A DNA stretch of 64,000 nucleotides from positions 248,001 through 312,000 of the forward strand of contig MKVT01000014.1 in the NCBI GenBank assembly GCA_001898935.1, given 5' to 3'. Origin of the DNA: Paludibacter sp. 47-17. Its GTDB lineage: Bacteria; Bacteroidota; Bacteroidia; Bacteroidales; Paludibacteraceae. The position numbers and the translations under genes are program-made. The notes below the pieces were generated by a model. The model was not told the origin of the DNA and searched no databases. It saw only the letters and a list, made by a program, of their open reading frames with translations. Positions 52,606 through 62,137 of this stretch are shown one piece after another (within the stretch, counting starts at the first letter, position 1; every line of letters begins with the position of its first letter).

Positions 52606-54903
52606 ATGAATGCATTCGCCATACGATACCGCTTACCCGTGCTCCTCCTCAGCATCGGACTCGTGCTGCTGGCCATCGTTCCGCTCACTCAACTCCAGAT
52701 CAACTCGGATCTCGAGTCGTACATGCCCGATTCGATGCAATCCAAACAAAACAACCGGAAAATTGAAGCGTATTTTTCGTCGGCCGAAAATCTGCTGATC
52801 GTTGTGGATGCGCAATCGGCCCACGGTGCCGACATATTGGAGCCCGAAAACCTTCGCACCCTGCAGCAACTCAGCGACGAGCTGCAACAATTACCGGCCG
52901 TGAGTCGTGTGCATTCGGTATTTCAGACTACCAACATCCTCCATCGCGATGGTGAAATGCTCATCGAACCAGCCATACCGTTTATACCTGAAACTGCGGC
53001 CGGACGGGAACAACTCCGCACTTCGCTACACACCAACGACTTAGCTTGCGGATTGGTGATCTCCGACGATTTCCGGTATGCCATGCTGATGCTGGAAGTG
53101 AAACGCGACAGCACCCTGCCCGATGCCGATGCGGTACTACTGAACCAGGTACAACGTACAATCACAGAAACCCGCCATCGACACCCTGCTTTCGACGGGG
53201 CTATTTACCTTACCGGCCAGCCTTACCTGCGCGACGATGCCAATCGTAAAATAAGCCGAGACATTCTCATCCTGCTGCCCATCGGGCTCGTCGTTATGTT
53301 ACTTTTTCTCTGGATCTCTTTTCGTGATTTCACATCGGTGCTCCTGCCCTTTTCGATTGTCGTGTTTTCGATCGTCGTTTCAATGGCCCTCATTCCCACG
53401 ATGGGCTGGGAACTCAGCCTGATCGGCGTACTGATTCCTATCATGATGATCGCCATCGCCAATAACTACGGCGTACACGTCATTGCGCGCTACCAGGAAC
53501 TCAAGCTAGCGCCACCGGCCGGCGAAACGACCGACGCCAACCATTCCCTGCTCAGCCACACCATCCGCTATCTGCGCAAACCCGTGTGGTTGTGCGGTCT
53601 CACTACCATAGCCGGAACCATGGGACTCGCTGCTCACCTGCTCATTCCCGCACGCCAAATGGGTGTGATCAGTTCGTTGGGAATTGCCTTTGCACTGACC
53701 CTAAGCTTAACTTACCTGCCTGCCGCCATGAGCTATTTTAAAATCAAAACAGGGCGAATTCATACGAAAACAACCCGGCCCACCCATCATCTCACCCCGC
53801 TGCTTCAACATACAGCCCGGCAACTACTCAAGCATCCCCGCATACCCATCATCGTTGCTGCAATCCTGTTCGTACTGTGTTTAATCGGCACCACAGGCCT
53901 GAAGGTCGCTCCCGATTCGAGCAGCATTCTTCCTCCCAATCACGAATTCAACCAAGCCATTCGCATTGCCGATCAACAGTTTGGAGGAAGTAAACTTCTG
54001 AACATCATGATCGGAGGAGATGCTCGCGAACCGGCCCTATTAGAAGCCATCGATTCGGTGTCGCGACATATGGAGCGCCATCCACTGGTCGGACATGCCG
54101 CCTCGCTGGCAACCATGATACGAAAAATGCACGCCGACACCTGCAGCGCCCTGCCCCACTCACGCGAAGCAATTGCACAGTATCTCGAACTGTACGGGAT
54201 GAGTGCCGATGTAGCCGATTACGAACGGTTTGTCGATTTCAGCTATAGCCATACCCTACTCACCATACAATACCGGTCGGCCAGTCTGCACGAAATCAAC
54301 TCACTGCTTGCCGAACTGGAATCCACACTGCAAAAACATCAACTGAACTATGTAATTGGCGGCGTCAGCCTGGTTGACAAAGAAATAAGCGAATCGGTTC
54401 GCACCGGACAATTCAGTTCGTTAGCAGTAGCCCTGCTGGCCATACTGATTTTACTGGGAATCATTTTCAGAAGTTTGCAGGCAGGACTCATCGGCAGTAT
54501 CCCGCTGGTGGTGGCAGTGGTGTGCACGTTTGGCATCATGGGATGGACCGGCATTAAACTCGATATTGTAACCGCTTTGCTCTCATCGATCTCTATTGGT
54601 TTGGGCGTCGATTTTACTATTCACATTTTCTGGCGGATGAAACACGAACTAACCCAACACCAAGGCGATTGGAACCAGGCCGTGATCAACACCCTGGCGG
54701 GTACCGGTCGTGGCATCAGCATTAATGCATTTTCGGTGATGATCGGATTTTCGGTACTGCTGCTATCGTCGTTCCCGTTTATTCAAGCTTTCGGGTTATT
54801 GATCATCCTATCGTTACTACTCTGCTTAGCCAGCGCACTGCTCATCATTCCGGTGATCTGCATTCTTATTAAACCCCGCTTTTTACTCACCACTAACAAA
54901 TAA
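52606..54903 (+). CDS. MMPL/RND superfamily transporter
   Basis: 765 residues, about 12 membrane segments in two repeats: TM1, periplasmic loop about 35-215, TM2-6, TM7, second loop, TM8-12. The sterol-sensing/MMPL-type segments are visible: LIGVLIPIMMIAIANNYGVHVIARY and ISIGLGVDFTIHIFWRMKH with a conserved Asp. Members export lipids, hopanoids or pigments to the outer membrane. Followed 5 bp later by a LolA-like periplasmic carrier, supporting lipid-like cargo. No substrate can be named. Confidence 0.88.
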   Translation: MNAFAIRYRLPVLLLSIGLVLLAIVPLTQLQINSDLESYMPDSMQSKQNNRKIEAYFSSAENLLIVVDAQSAHGADILEPENLRTLQQLSDELQQLPAVSRVHSVFQTTNILHRDGEMLIEPAIPFIPETAAGREQLRTSLHTNDLACGLVISDDFRYAMLMLEVKRDSTLPDADAVLLNQVQRTITETRHRHPAFDGAIYLTGQPYLRDDANRKISRDILILLPIGLVVMLLFLWISFRDFTSVLLPFSIVVFSIVVSMALIPTMGWELSLIGVLIPIMMIAIANNYGVHVIARYQELKLAPPAGETTDANHSLLSHTIRYLRKPVWLCGLTTIAGTMGLAAHLLIPARQMGVISSLGIAFALTLSLTYLPAAMSYFKIKTGRIHTKTTRPTHHLTPLLQHTARQLLKHPRIPIIVAAILFVLCLIGTTGLKVAPDSSSILPPNHEFNQAIRIADQQFGGSKLLNIMIGGDAREPALLEAIDSVSRHMERHPLVGHAASLATMIRKMHADTCSALPHSREAIAQYLELYGMSADVADYERFVDFSYSHTLLTIQYRSASLHEINSLLAELESTLQKHQLNYVIGGVSLVDKEISESVRTGQFSSLAVALLAILILLGIIFRSLQAGLIGSIPLVVAVVCTFGIMGWTGIKLDIVTALLSSISIGLGVDFTIHIFWRMKHELTQHQGDWNQAVINTLAGTGRGISINAFSVMIGFSVLLLSSFPFIQAFGLLIILSLLLCLASALLIIPVICILIKPRFLLTTNK

Positions 54904-54908
54904 ACAGT

Positions 54909-55670
54909 ATGAAACTCCTCCTTCTTCTTCTTTTTATCAGCGTAAACGTTGCGGCACAAAATGCAACCAACCTCATGCGCCAGTCGCAGGATCGTACCAG
55001 CGCCGGCAATTCCGAAATGCAATCAACCATCAGCATCCACGACAACAAAGGCAACGTACGGGTACGTGAAATCACAACGCTCACCCGTAAAACAAAAGAA
55101 AACAGCCAGTTACTAATCCGCTTCACCGCTCCGGCCGAAGTACGCGGAACCACGCTGCTGGTATACGATTATCCCGATAAAGCCGATCAGCAATGGATTT
55201 ATTTACCTGCCACCGGGAAAGTACGTCAGATCGTCAGCAACGAAAAAGGTAAAAACTTCATGGGCTCGGAGTTTACCAATGCCGATATGAGTCAACTTAA
55301 TCTCGACGATTACACGTTTACCAACCTGGGGCGCACGGAATACAACGGAACCGGCTGCATAAAAATTGAGGCCAAAGGCAAAACACCGGCACTGCAGAAC
55401 GAACAGGGTTATAGCAAAAAAATCATACTCCTCGATGCAGCACGCCTGATACCTCTGCGCGAAGAACTCTACGACCGTAATGACAAACTACACCGCGAAT
55501 TGCTGTACGAAAACTACAACTCAACGGGCGATGGAAAATGGGTGGCCTGGAAAATGACCATGAACAATGTACAAAATGGCCGGCGGTCGACCATGACGGT
55601 GAATCGGTTTGAAAGTAATGCTGCACAACCGGAACAGCTGTTCGCACCTAATGCACTCGGAAAAAAGTAA
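54909..55670 (+). CDS. outer-membrane lipoprotein-sorting-like (LolA-fold) protein
   Basis: 253 residues. Signal peptide MKLLLLLLFISVNVAAQ. The rest matches the LolA-like family found next to MMPL transporters: LLIRFTAPAEVRGTTLLVYDYPDKADQQW is its core, followed by IYLPATGKVRQI, FMGSEFTNADMSQLN and NRFESNAAQPEQLFAP. A periplasmic hydrophobic-ligand carrier is the likely role, receiving cargo from the MMPL protein. It is separated from its neighbours by 5 and 24 bp. Confidence 0.85.
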   Translation: MKLLLLLLFISVNVAAQNATNLMRQSQDRTSAGNSEMQSTISIHDNKGNVRVREITTLTRKTKENSQLLIRFTAPAEVRGTTLLVYDYPDKADQQWIYLPATGKVRQIVSNEKGKNFMGSEFTNADMSQLNLDDYTFTNLGRTEYNGTGCIKIEAKGKTPALQNEQGYSKKIILLDAARLIPLREELYDRNDKLHRELLYENYNSTGDGKWVAWKMTMNNVQNGRRSTMTVNRFESNAAQPEQLFAPNALGKK

Positions 55671-55694
55671 TCCACCTACAACCGGAAGTACGCC

Positions 55695-56183
55695 ATGTTA
55701 TTTCACCATCTGCCAACATCGTTTTTGCTCCTTGTGTTACTGGGGATCCAGCCCTGGAACAGCAACACCCCTGCGTGCGCTGCGCAGCAAGCCGAGCAGC
55801 GCCAGTTCTCGGAAGTAGTCCTGACCATTACTAATATTAAAGGACAAAGCGGTCAGCTCTGCATTGCCGTATTCGACAGCGACGAAGCTTTCAGGAACGA
55901 AAAGCCACTGCTCGAAAAAAAACTACTTCGCCGGGCCCACGACAGCAGCACCCTCATTCTTACCTTCCCGTTACCTCCCGGCGATTACGGAATATCGGTA
56001 CTCGATGATGCCGATGCCAACGGCCGCATGAAATACGGTTTTGCCGGAATACCGCTCGAAGGATTCGGACTTTCGGGTTATCAGCAGAAAGGATTCAAGC
56101 GACCCCGGTTCGGCGACTTTAGCTTCCGTCACCAAGGCGGAACGAGCACCTCCGTAGAAGTAAAAATGACCTATTTCCGGTAA
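55695..56183 (+). CDS. DUF2141 domain protein, secreted
   Basis: 162 residues. Hydrophobic N-terminus (FLLLVLLGIQPW) as signal peptide, then a beta-sandwich DUF2141 domain: VVLTITNIKGQSGQLCIAVFDS, FPLPPGDYGISVLDDADANG, KYGFAGIPLEGFGLSGY. Function unknown. As last gene of the barrel-MMPL-LolA cluster it may be an accessory in the envelope. Confidence 0.82.
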   Translation: MLFHHLPTSFLLLVLLGIQPWNSNTPACAAQQAEQRQFSEVVLTITNIKGQSGQLCIAVFDSDEAFRNEKPLLEKKLLRRAHDSSTLILTFPLPPGDYGISVLDDADANGRMKYGFAGIPLEGFGLSGYQQKGFKRPRFGDFSFRHQGGTSTSVEVKMTYFR

Positions 56184-56235
56184 ACAGGCCGTATAGAAAG
56201 ACGCTGTTTTATCAACTTTTTATGCATCGATTTCA

Positions 56236-56265
56236 TTGTTAATCAAATAATTATTGTTATCTTTG
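56236..56265 (+). promoter_or_regulatory. promoter of rpsF-rpsR-rplI
   Basis: TTG (56236-56238), a 19-bp spacer and TATCTTTG (56258-56265) followed by CAGCC. The leader is about 47 bases, AT-rich, and can form a weak AACTT/AAGTT stem. Confidence 0.75.
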
Positions 56266-56319
56266 CAGCCGCTTTATGCGAAAAAACTTATTTTTTAATT
56301 TAAAAAGTTAGTAAACAGT

Positions 56320-56673
56320 ATGTTAAATCATTATGAAACCGTTTTCATTTTAACTCCCGTTTTGTCTGACGCACAGATGAAGGAAGCGGTAGAAAAGTTC
56401 AAAGCCATCCTCACGGAGAATGGTGCGACCATTACCAACGAGGAGAACTGGGGTCTGCGCAAGCTGGCGTATCCGATCCAGAAAAAATCGACAGGATTCT
56501 ACAACCTGTTGCAGTTTGATGCCGAATCCACCATTGTGGACAAGCTTGAAACCATGTACCGTCGCGACGAGCGTGTAATCCGCTTCCTGACTTTCCGTCT
56601 GGATAAGTTCGCTTACGAGTACGCTGAGAAGAGAAAAGGTATTAAGTCAAAAGAACAAGTAAAGGAGGCATAA
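56320..56673 (+). CDS. rpsF: 30S ribosomal protein S6
   Basis: 117 residues. Typical S6: start [57 protein letters not shown]. Binds 16S rRNA together with S18, encoded 3 bp downstream. Confidence 0.97.
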   Translation: MLNHYETVFILTPVLSDAQMKEAVEKFKAILTENGATITNEENWGLRKLAYPIQKKSTGFYNLLQFDAESTIVDKLETMYRRDERVIRFLTFRLDKFAYEYAEKRKGIKSKEQVKEA

Positions 56674-56676
56674 ACA

Positions 56677-56946
56677 ATGGCAGCAAATCAAGGAGATATC
56701 CGTTACCTGACTCCACCGACTGTGGACGTTAAAAAGAAAAAATATTGCCGTTTCAAAAAGAGCGGTATTAAATACATTGATTACAAAGATCCTGAATTTC
56801 TGAAGAAATTCCTGAACGAGCAGGGAAAGATTCTTCCCCGTCGCCTTACCGGAACTTCGTTGAAATTCCAGCGTCAGGTAGCTCAGGCTGTGAAGCGCGC
56901 CCGTCATCTGGCTCTGCTTCCTTATGTAACCGATATGATGAAATAA
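56677..56946 (+). CDS. rpsR: 30S ribosomal protein S18
   Basis: 89 residues. [20 protein letters not shown] and [18 protein letters not shown] are the S18 signatures, ending [15 protein letters not shown]. It forms a complex with S6. An AAAGGAGG Shine-Dalgarno-like sequence sits before it, inside the end of rpsF. Confidence 0.97.
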   Translation: MAANQGDIRYLTPPTVDVKKKKYCRFKKSGIKYIDYKDPEFLKKFLNEQGKILPRRLTGTSLKFQRQVAQAVKRARHLALLPYVTDMMK

Positions 56947-56964
56947 TAAAGAGGAGGAACGAAT

Positions 56965-57408
56965 ATGGAAATCATTTTAAAAGAAGACGTAATCAACTTA
57001 GGTTACAAAGGCGATATCGTAAAAGTTCGGGACGGTTATGGACGTAACTTCCTGATTCCTCAGAAAAAAGCAGTTCTGGCCACCGAATCGGCAAAGAAAA
57101 TGTTGGCCGAAGACAATCGCCAGCGTGCTCACAAACTGGAACGTATCAAAAACGAAGCTCTTGAACTGGCTGAAAAAGTAAAAGACATCACGCTTACAAT
57201 CGGTGCAAAAACCAGCACCACCGGAAAGATTTTCGGTGCTGTCGGTCCCGTTCAGATTGCCGATGCATTCGAAAAAGCCGGTTTCACTGTTGATCGCAGA
57301 GTTATTGCTTTAAAAGAACCTGTAAAAGAAATTGGTTCGTATAAAGCTACACTGAAACTCCACAAAGAAGTATCTGTTGAAGTTGCTTTCGAAGTTGTTT
57401 CTGAATAA
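56965..57408 (+). CDS. rplI: 50S ribosomal protein L9
   Basis: 147 residues. N-terminal RNA-binding domain MEIILKEDVINLGYKGDIVKV and VRDGYGRNFLIPQKKA, then a long helix and a C-terminal domain (TGKIFGAVGPVQIADAF). Preceded by GAGGAGG. Last gene of the operon, followed by a terminator. Confidence 0.97.
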   Translation: MEIILKEDVINLGYKGDIVKVRDGYGRNFLIPQKKAVLATESAKKMLAEDNRQRAHKLERIKNEALELAEKVKDITLTIGAKTSTTGKIFGAVGPVQIADAFEKAGFTVDRRVIALKEPVKEIGSYKATLKLHKEVSVEVAFEVVSE

Positions 57409-57442
57409 ATCGCTTTCGGTCAATTCAAAATCATTTTCAAAG

Positions 57443-57480
57443 AAGAGGGTGTATCACAATGTGATTTCACCCTCTTTTTA
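57443..57480 (+). terminator. terminator after rplI
   Basis: AAGAGGGTG (57443-57451) pairs with CACCCTCTT (57468-57476), with an inner ATCAC/GTGAT stem, and runs into TTTT. Confidence 0.88.
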
Positions 57481-57493
57481 TTCGGATACCTAG

Positions 57494-57524
57494 CCGGGAA
57501 CAAATCCGGATATTCAATTCCCGG
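57494..57524. repeat. 7-bp inverted repeat in the gap before the YyaL-like gene
   Basis: CCGGGAA (57494-57500) and TTCCCGG (57518-57524) enclose the small palindrome ATCCGGAT. No promoter box was recognised in the rest of the gap up to 57663. Confidence 0.4.
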
Positions 57525-57662
57525 AGACTTAATTTCTATGTTGAGACATCCTCCTTTTTTGATCCCGACGTCAAGACAGCTACGATATCCACCTTCACCA
57601 ATCCCGGCCCTAAACAATTTCCCCCTCAAAAGCATTTAACTAAGAAATTAAACATTATTCAT

Positions 57663-59741
57663 TTGAACCTGCTTCGATTTGAAACCAGTCCTTACCTGTT
57701 GCAGCACGCCCACAACCCGGTGGAATGGCATGCATGGAACGACGAAACGCTTGCTAAAGCAATCGCTTCCAATAAGATGCTGCTTATCAGCATCGGTTAT
57801 TCGGCCTGTCATTGGTGCCACGTAATGGAACGCGAGAGTTTTGAAGATCGCCATGTTGCAAGTTTAATGAACGAACATTTTCTCTGTATAAAAGTCGACC
57901 GGGAAGAACGTCCCGATGTCGATCAGCTTTACATGCAGGCGGCGCACCTGATCTCGGGTCGCGGCGGCTGGCCTTTGAATGCTTTTGCCCTGCCCGATGG
58001 AAGTCCGTTTTATGCCGCGACTTATTTTCCCAAATCCAATTGGATCGATTTGCTGACCCAACTGGCCATGCTCTGGCAACAGGAACCGGCGACGATCCGG
58101 AATGCCGCCGATCAGATCACAACCGGCATCAGGGCAGGAAGCCAGTCGCCGGCTGCTGCCGGACACAGCGGCTCCGCCGGTCTTCGTGTACCGGTGGAAT
58201 CATCTGCCACCGGGCCTCCGCTTTCCCTGCAACAATTCGACGAACTTTATACACACTACCGCCACCGGATCGACTTCCGGTACGGTGGCGAAAAACGCGC
58301 ACCCAAATTCCCTATGCCTTCGATGTGGGAATACCTGCTGCATTTTCACCACAACACAAAGCACGAAGAAGCGCTTACGGCGATCAACTCCACTCTTATC
58401 AATATGGCCCGGGGAGGTATTTACGACCACCTGGGCGGAGGATTCGCGCGTTATTCGACCGATGAACGCTGGCATGTGCCCCACTTCGAGAAAATGCTGT
58501 ACGACAATGCACAGCTCGTAACGCTTTATGCCCATGCCTTTCAGTGCACCGGCTATGCACTGTACCGCGATGTGGTACATGAAACCCTTGGGTTTGTCGA
58601 ACGGGAACTGATGGCCGAAGGAGGCGGATTCTACGCTGCCCTCGATGCCGATTCGGAGGGTGAGGAAGGCCGGTTTTACGTATGGAAAGAACAGGAAATC
58701 GACGCCGTTCTGGGCCCCGATGCGGCGGTGTTTAAAGAGGTGTACCAGGTAAGTACGGAAGGCAACTGGGAGCATGGCATCAATATATTGCTCCGCAAAA
58801 ACACCATCAAGCTGCATGCCGGCAACCACGGTTTTTCACAACCCGATTTCGAACTGCACCTGCGCGGCTTGCGCCGCAGGCTGCTGGAGCATCGTTCGAC
58901 ACGTGTGCGTCCGGGACTCGACGATAAAATACTTTGTTCGTGGAATGCACTCATGGTACGGGCTTTCCTGGTGGCATCGAAGGCCGTATGCAACGAGAAC
59001 CTATCCTATGCCCAGGCAATGCATTACCGCACTATCGGCCTGCAACAACTCGATTTTCTGCTTACTACTTTCGTGCAAAACGACGGTGGTTTGAAACGCA
59101 ATTTCAAATCGGGCCGACAGGCCACCATCGATGGCATGCTCGATGATTACGCATTTCTTATTTCGGCACTTACCGAGGCCTACCAAACGGTATTCGACGA
59201 ACGTTACCTCAACGTAGCTCAGCAGCTTACCGAATATTGCATGACGCATTTCCTGGATCAGACCGAAGGCTTTTTCTTTTATACCCACCAACGAACCACC
59301 GGCCTGGTGGCCCGGATGAAAGAGCTGAACGACAATGTTATTCCATCGTCGAACTCGGAAATGGCACATAACCTGCTGACGCTCGGAACGCTGCTCGACA
59401 TCCCTCGATACCGGATACTTGCCCGTACAATGGTCGAAAAAATGGCTGCGGAAATTGAGAAAAACATTTATTACCATTCCAACTGGGGACGACTGGCGCT
59501 GCTGCTCGTCGAAGGACCGGTGGAAGTAGCGCTTGCCGGACCCGAATATGCCGAATGGGCCCAACAGCTGCATCGCCGCTACCTGCCTCAGGTGATTCTT
59601 ACCGCCTCGGCTGCCGAAAGCCAATTACCCTTGCTGAAACACAAACATTTCGGAAGTAAAACCCGCGGATTTATCTGTAAAAAACAATTGTGCGGAGAAC
59701 CCCTGAATTCGGTGGCTAAACTGCTGGAACAACTCGACTAA
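57663..59741 (+). CDS. thioredoxin-domain protein of the YyaL/SSP411 (DUF255) family
   Basis: 692 residues from a TTG start (no ATG is available upstream; the family N-terminus [21 protein letters not shown] begins here and is given as its conserved [11 protein letters not shown] core). Residues about 1-165 are a thioredoxin-like DUF255 domain with [16 protein letters not shown] (CHWC). The rest is an alpha/alpha barrel like N-acylglucosamine 2-epimerase/glycosidase folds ([37 protein letters not shown]). Cytoplasmic; biochemical role not established. Confidence 0.9.
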   Translation: MNLLRFETSPYLLQHAHNPVEWHAWNDETLAKAIASNKMLLISIGYSACHWCHVMERESFEDRHVASLMNEHFLCIKVDREERPDVDQLYMQAAHLISGRGGWPLNAFALPDGSPFYAATYFPKSNWIDLLTQLAMLWQQEPATIRNAADQITTGIRAGSQSPAAAGHSGSAGLRVPVESSATGPPLSLQQFDELYTHYRHRIDFRYGGEKRAPKFPMPSMWEYLLHFHHNTKHEEALTAINSTLINMARGGIYDHLGGGFARYSTDERWHVPHFEKMLYDNAQLVTLYAHAFQCTGYALYRDVVHETLGFVERELMAEGGGFYAALDADSEGEEGRFYVWKEQEIDAVLGPDAAVFKEVYQVSTEGNWEHGINILLRKNTIKLHAGNHGFSQPDFELHLRGLRRRLLEHRSTRVRPGLDDKILCSWNALMVRAFLVASKAVCNENLSYAQAMHYRTIGLQQLDFLLTTFVQNDGGLKRNFKSGRQATIDGMLDDYAFLISALTEAYQTVFDERYLNVAQQLTEYCMTHFLDQTEGFFFYTHQRTTGLVARMKELNDNVIPSSNSEMAHNLLTLGTLLDIPRYRILARTMVEKMAAEIEKNIYYHSNWGRLALLLVEGPVEVALAGPEYAEWAQQLHRRYLPQVILTASAAESQLPLLKHKHFGSKTRGFICKKQLCGEPLNSVAKLLEQLD

Positions 59742-59750
59742 TTCAACTTT

Positions 59751-61763
59751 TCACGGCCTGCTTTTTTGCTTTTCCAGTAAATCTTCGAGCCGGATCATCT
59801 CGTCGCGTAAACGGGCGGCCTCCAGAAATTCCAGATTCTTGGCCGCATCGTGCATTGCCTTTTTGGTTTGTGCAATCGCCTTTTCAAGTGCCGGCCTGTT
59901 CATATGTTCCACCACCGGATCGGCTGCCACATTAGCCCGGTCGGCAGGTTCGATATAGGCGCCGGGCTCTCCTTTACTCAATGCCGAATGACGATCCTTA
60001 ACAATAGCCTGCGGAGTAATCCCGTGTTTATCGTTATAAGCCAATTGCTTTTCGCGCCGGCGATTGGTTTCGGCAATCGTTTTCGCCATACTATCGGTGA
60101 TGGTATCGGCATACATGATTACTTTACCATTTAAATTACGGGCTGCACGACCGGCCGTTTGCGTAAGCGAACGGTGCGAACGCAGAAAACCCTCCTTATC
60201 GGCATCGAGAATAGCCACCAACGAAACCTCCGGCAAATCGAGTCCTTCACGTAACAGGTTTACTCCCACCAACACATCATAAATGCCACGCCGCAAATCG
60301 TCCATAATCTGCACCCGGTCGAGCGTCGTCACATCCGAGTGGATATAATTGCACCTCACACCCAGTTTCAATAAATAATCGGTCAATTCCTCGGCCATCC
60401 GCTTCGTGAGCGTTGTAACCAATACACGCTCGTCACGCTCGGTACATACCGTAATTTCTTCCAGCAAATCGTCGATCTGGTTCAGACTCGGACGAACATC
60501 AATGACCGGATCGAGCAACCCGGTCGGACGAATGAGCTGATCGACCACCACTCCCTGCGAATTCTGCAACTCGTAATCGGCCGGAGTGGCCGACACATAA
60601 ATGGTTTGAGGCGTCAACTCCTCGAACTCCTCGAACTTCAACGGACGATTATCGCGGGCAGCAGGTAACCGGAATCCATATTCCACCAGGTTTTGCTTGC
60701 GTGACGCGTCGCCGCCGAACATCGCGCGAATCTGCGGAATGGTAACATGACTCTCGTCGATCACCATCAGGTAATCGTCGGGGAAATAGTCGAGCAGGCA
60801 ATAGGGCCGGCTGCCAGGCTCCCGCCCATCGAAATAGCGCGAGTAATTTTCAATACCCGAACAATAACCCAACTCCCTGATCATCTCGATATCGTAACTC
60901 ACCCGTTCGTAAATACGCTTGGCTTCATAATCCTTACCCACCGACCGGAAAAACTCAGCCTGCCGGTCGCGATCGCGCTCAATGTAGTACAAGGCCTGTG
61001 CAATACGTTCCTTGGTGGTCACAAAAATACTGGCCGGATAAATACGATAGGCATCAAACGAGCCCGTTACCTTCATATTAATGGGTTCAATGGTAAGCAA
61101 CTCATCGATCTCATCGCCCCAAAACACAACCCGCAGAATATGATCGGCATAAGCCAGAAAGATATCCACCGTATCGCCCTTTACCCTGAAATTACCCCGG
61201 TTGAGCTCCAGGTCGTTGCGGGTATACAAACTTTCGACCAGATTGCGAAGAAATGCATTACGCACCAGCTTCTGACCCTTCTCTACTTCTATCACGTTCG
61301 ATGTGAAATCTTCGGGATTCCCGATGCCGTACAGGCACGAAACCGACGAAACCACCAGTACGTCGCGCCGCCCCGACAAAAGCGATGAGGTGGCCGATAA
61401 ACGTAGCTTCTCGATTTCCTGATTAATCGACAAATCCTTTTCGATATACGTGTCGGTATGCGGAATATAAGCTTCGGGCTGGTAATAATCGTAGTACGAC
61501 ACGAAATATTCCACCGCATTGTTGGGAAAAAAGGACTTGAACTCGCTGTAGAGCTGTGCCGCCAGGGTTTTGTTATGACTCAGCACCAGAGTAGGCCTGT
61601 TCACCTCATTTACAACATTGGCAATGGTAAAGGTCTTCCCCGATCCGGTCACCCCCAGCAGAGTCTGAAACGCTACACCGGCGTCCAATCCTTCTACCAA
61701 CTGACGAATGGCCTCCGGCTGATCGCCGGTGGGACGGAAGTTGGAAGTGAGTTGAAACGACAT
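59751..61763 (-). CDS. uvrB: excinuclease ABC subunit B
   Basis: 670 residues, full length. Nucleotide excision repair helicase-like subunit that verifies damage and loads UvrC. Walker A GVTGSGKTFTIANV, beta-hairpin YYDYYQPEAYIP, DEXH-type MVIDESHVTIPQ, motif VI TQTAGRAARNLNG, and C-terminal UVR domain (MHDAAKNLEFLEAARLRDEM) for UvrC contact. Convergent with the YyaL-like gene over a 9-bp gap. Confidence 0.97.
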   Translation of the reverse strand: MSFQLTSNFRPTGDQPEAIRQLVEGLDAGVAFQTLLGVTGSGKTFTIANVVNEVNRPTLVLSHNKTLAAQLYSEFKSFFPNNAVEYFVSYYDYYQPEAYIPHTDTYIEKDLSINQEIEKLRLSATSSLLSGRRDVLVVSSVSCLYGIGNPEDFTSNVIEVEKGQKLVRNAFLRNLVESLYTRNDLELNRGNFRVKGDTVDIFLAYADHILRVVFWGDEIDELLTIEPINMKVTGSFDAYRIYPASIFVTTKERIAQALYYIERDRDRQAEFFRSVGKDYEAKRIYERVSYDIEMIRELGYCSGIENYSRYFDGREPGSRPYCLLDYFPDDYLMVIDESHVTIPQIRAMFGGDASRKQNLVEYGFRLPAARDNRPLKFEEFEELTPQTIYVSATPADYELQNSQGVVVDQLIRPTGLLDPVIDVRPSLNQIDDLLEEITVCTERDERVLVTTLTKRMAEELTDYLLKLGVRCNYIHSDVTTLDRVQIMDDLRRGIYDVLVGVNLLREGLDLPEVSLVAILDADKEGFLRSHRSLTQTAGRAARNLNGKVIMYADTITDSMAKTIAETNRRREKQLAYNDKHGITPQAIVKDRHSALSKGEPGAYIEPADRANVAADPVVEHMNRPALEKAIAQTKKAMHDAAKNLEFLEAARLRDEMIRLEDLLEKQKSRP

Positions 61764-61822
61764 GGAGTTATGGGTTTTACGGCTTCACTGCGCTCGGCCG
61801 GATGAACGCGCTTCGCGCATGA

Positions 61823-62011
61823 TCAATTGGCCTTGGGCATTACAATCCATAAAATGATGTAGAGGAGTAAGCCCGGGAAACCGGCGGAGAACACCGATAA
61901 TACGGCGTAGATTACACGTACCATGGTAATATCCCAGCCTACGTATTCGGCGATTCCGGCACATACGCCGGCAATCATTTGGTTGTTCGAACGGGTTAAT
62001 TTTCTTTGCAT
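61823..62011 (-). CDS. PspC-domain membrane protein
   Basis: 62 residues from ATG 62011 (MQRKLTRSNNQMIAGVCAGI); a TTG 27 bases upstream is less likely. A PspC domain: KLTRSNNQMIAGVCAGIAEY, WDITMVRVIYAVLSVFSAG, then a transmembrane helix LLLYIILWIVMPKAN. Small PspC proteins are linked to envelope stress responses. It lies 59 bp upstream of uvrB. Confidence 0.88.
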   Translation of the reverse strand: MQRKLTRSNNQMIAGVCAGIAEYVGWDITMVRVIYAVLSVFSAGFPGLLLYIILWIVMPKAN

Positions 62012-62097
62012 AATAGGTTGAATTGTTTTAACATGCAAAGAAACTATTTTTTTATGTAATTATACCCCACCGCACCAGAATATTTTAAATCGACGGA

Positions 62098-62131
62098 TCA
62101 AAAAAAGCAGATCCCTCCTCGGATCTGCTTT
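62098..62131 (-). terminator. terminator after malQ
   Basis: On the minus strand AAAGCAGATCC (62131-62121) pairs with GGATCTGCTTT (62114-62104) and is followed by further T. It begins 7 bases past the malQ stop. Confidence 0.85.
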
Positions 62132-62137
62132 AACGGT

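Noticed and set aside
57420-57635. 71-codon minus-strand frame in the gap after rplI
   Set aside because: It passes through the rplI terminator and an inverted repeat and has no recognisable domain.
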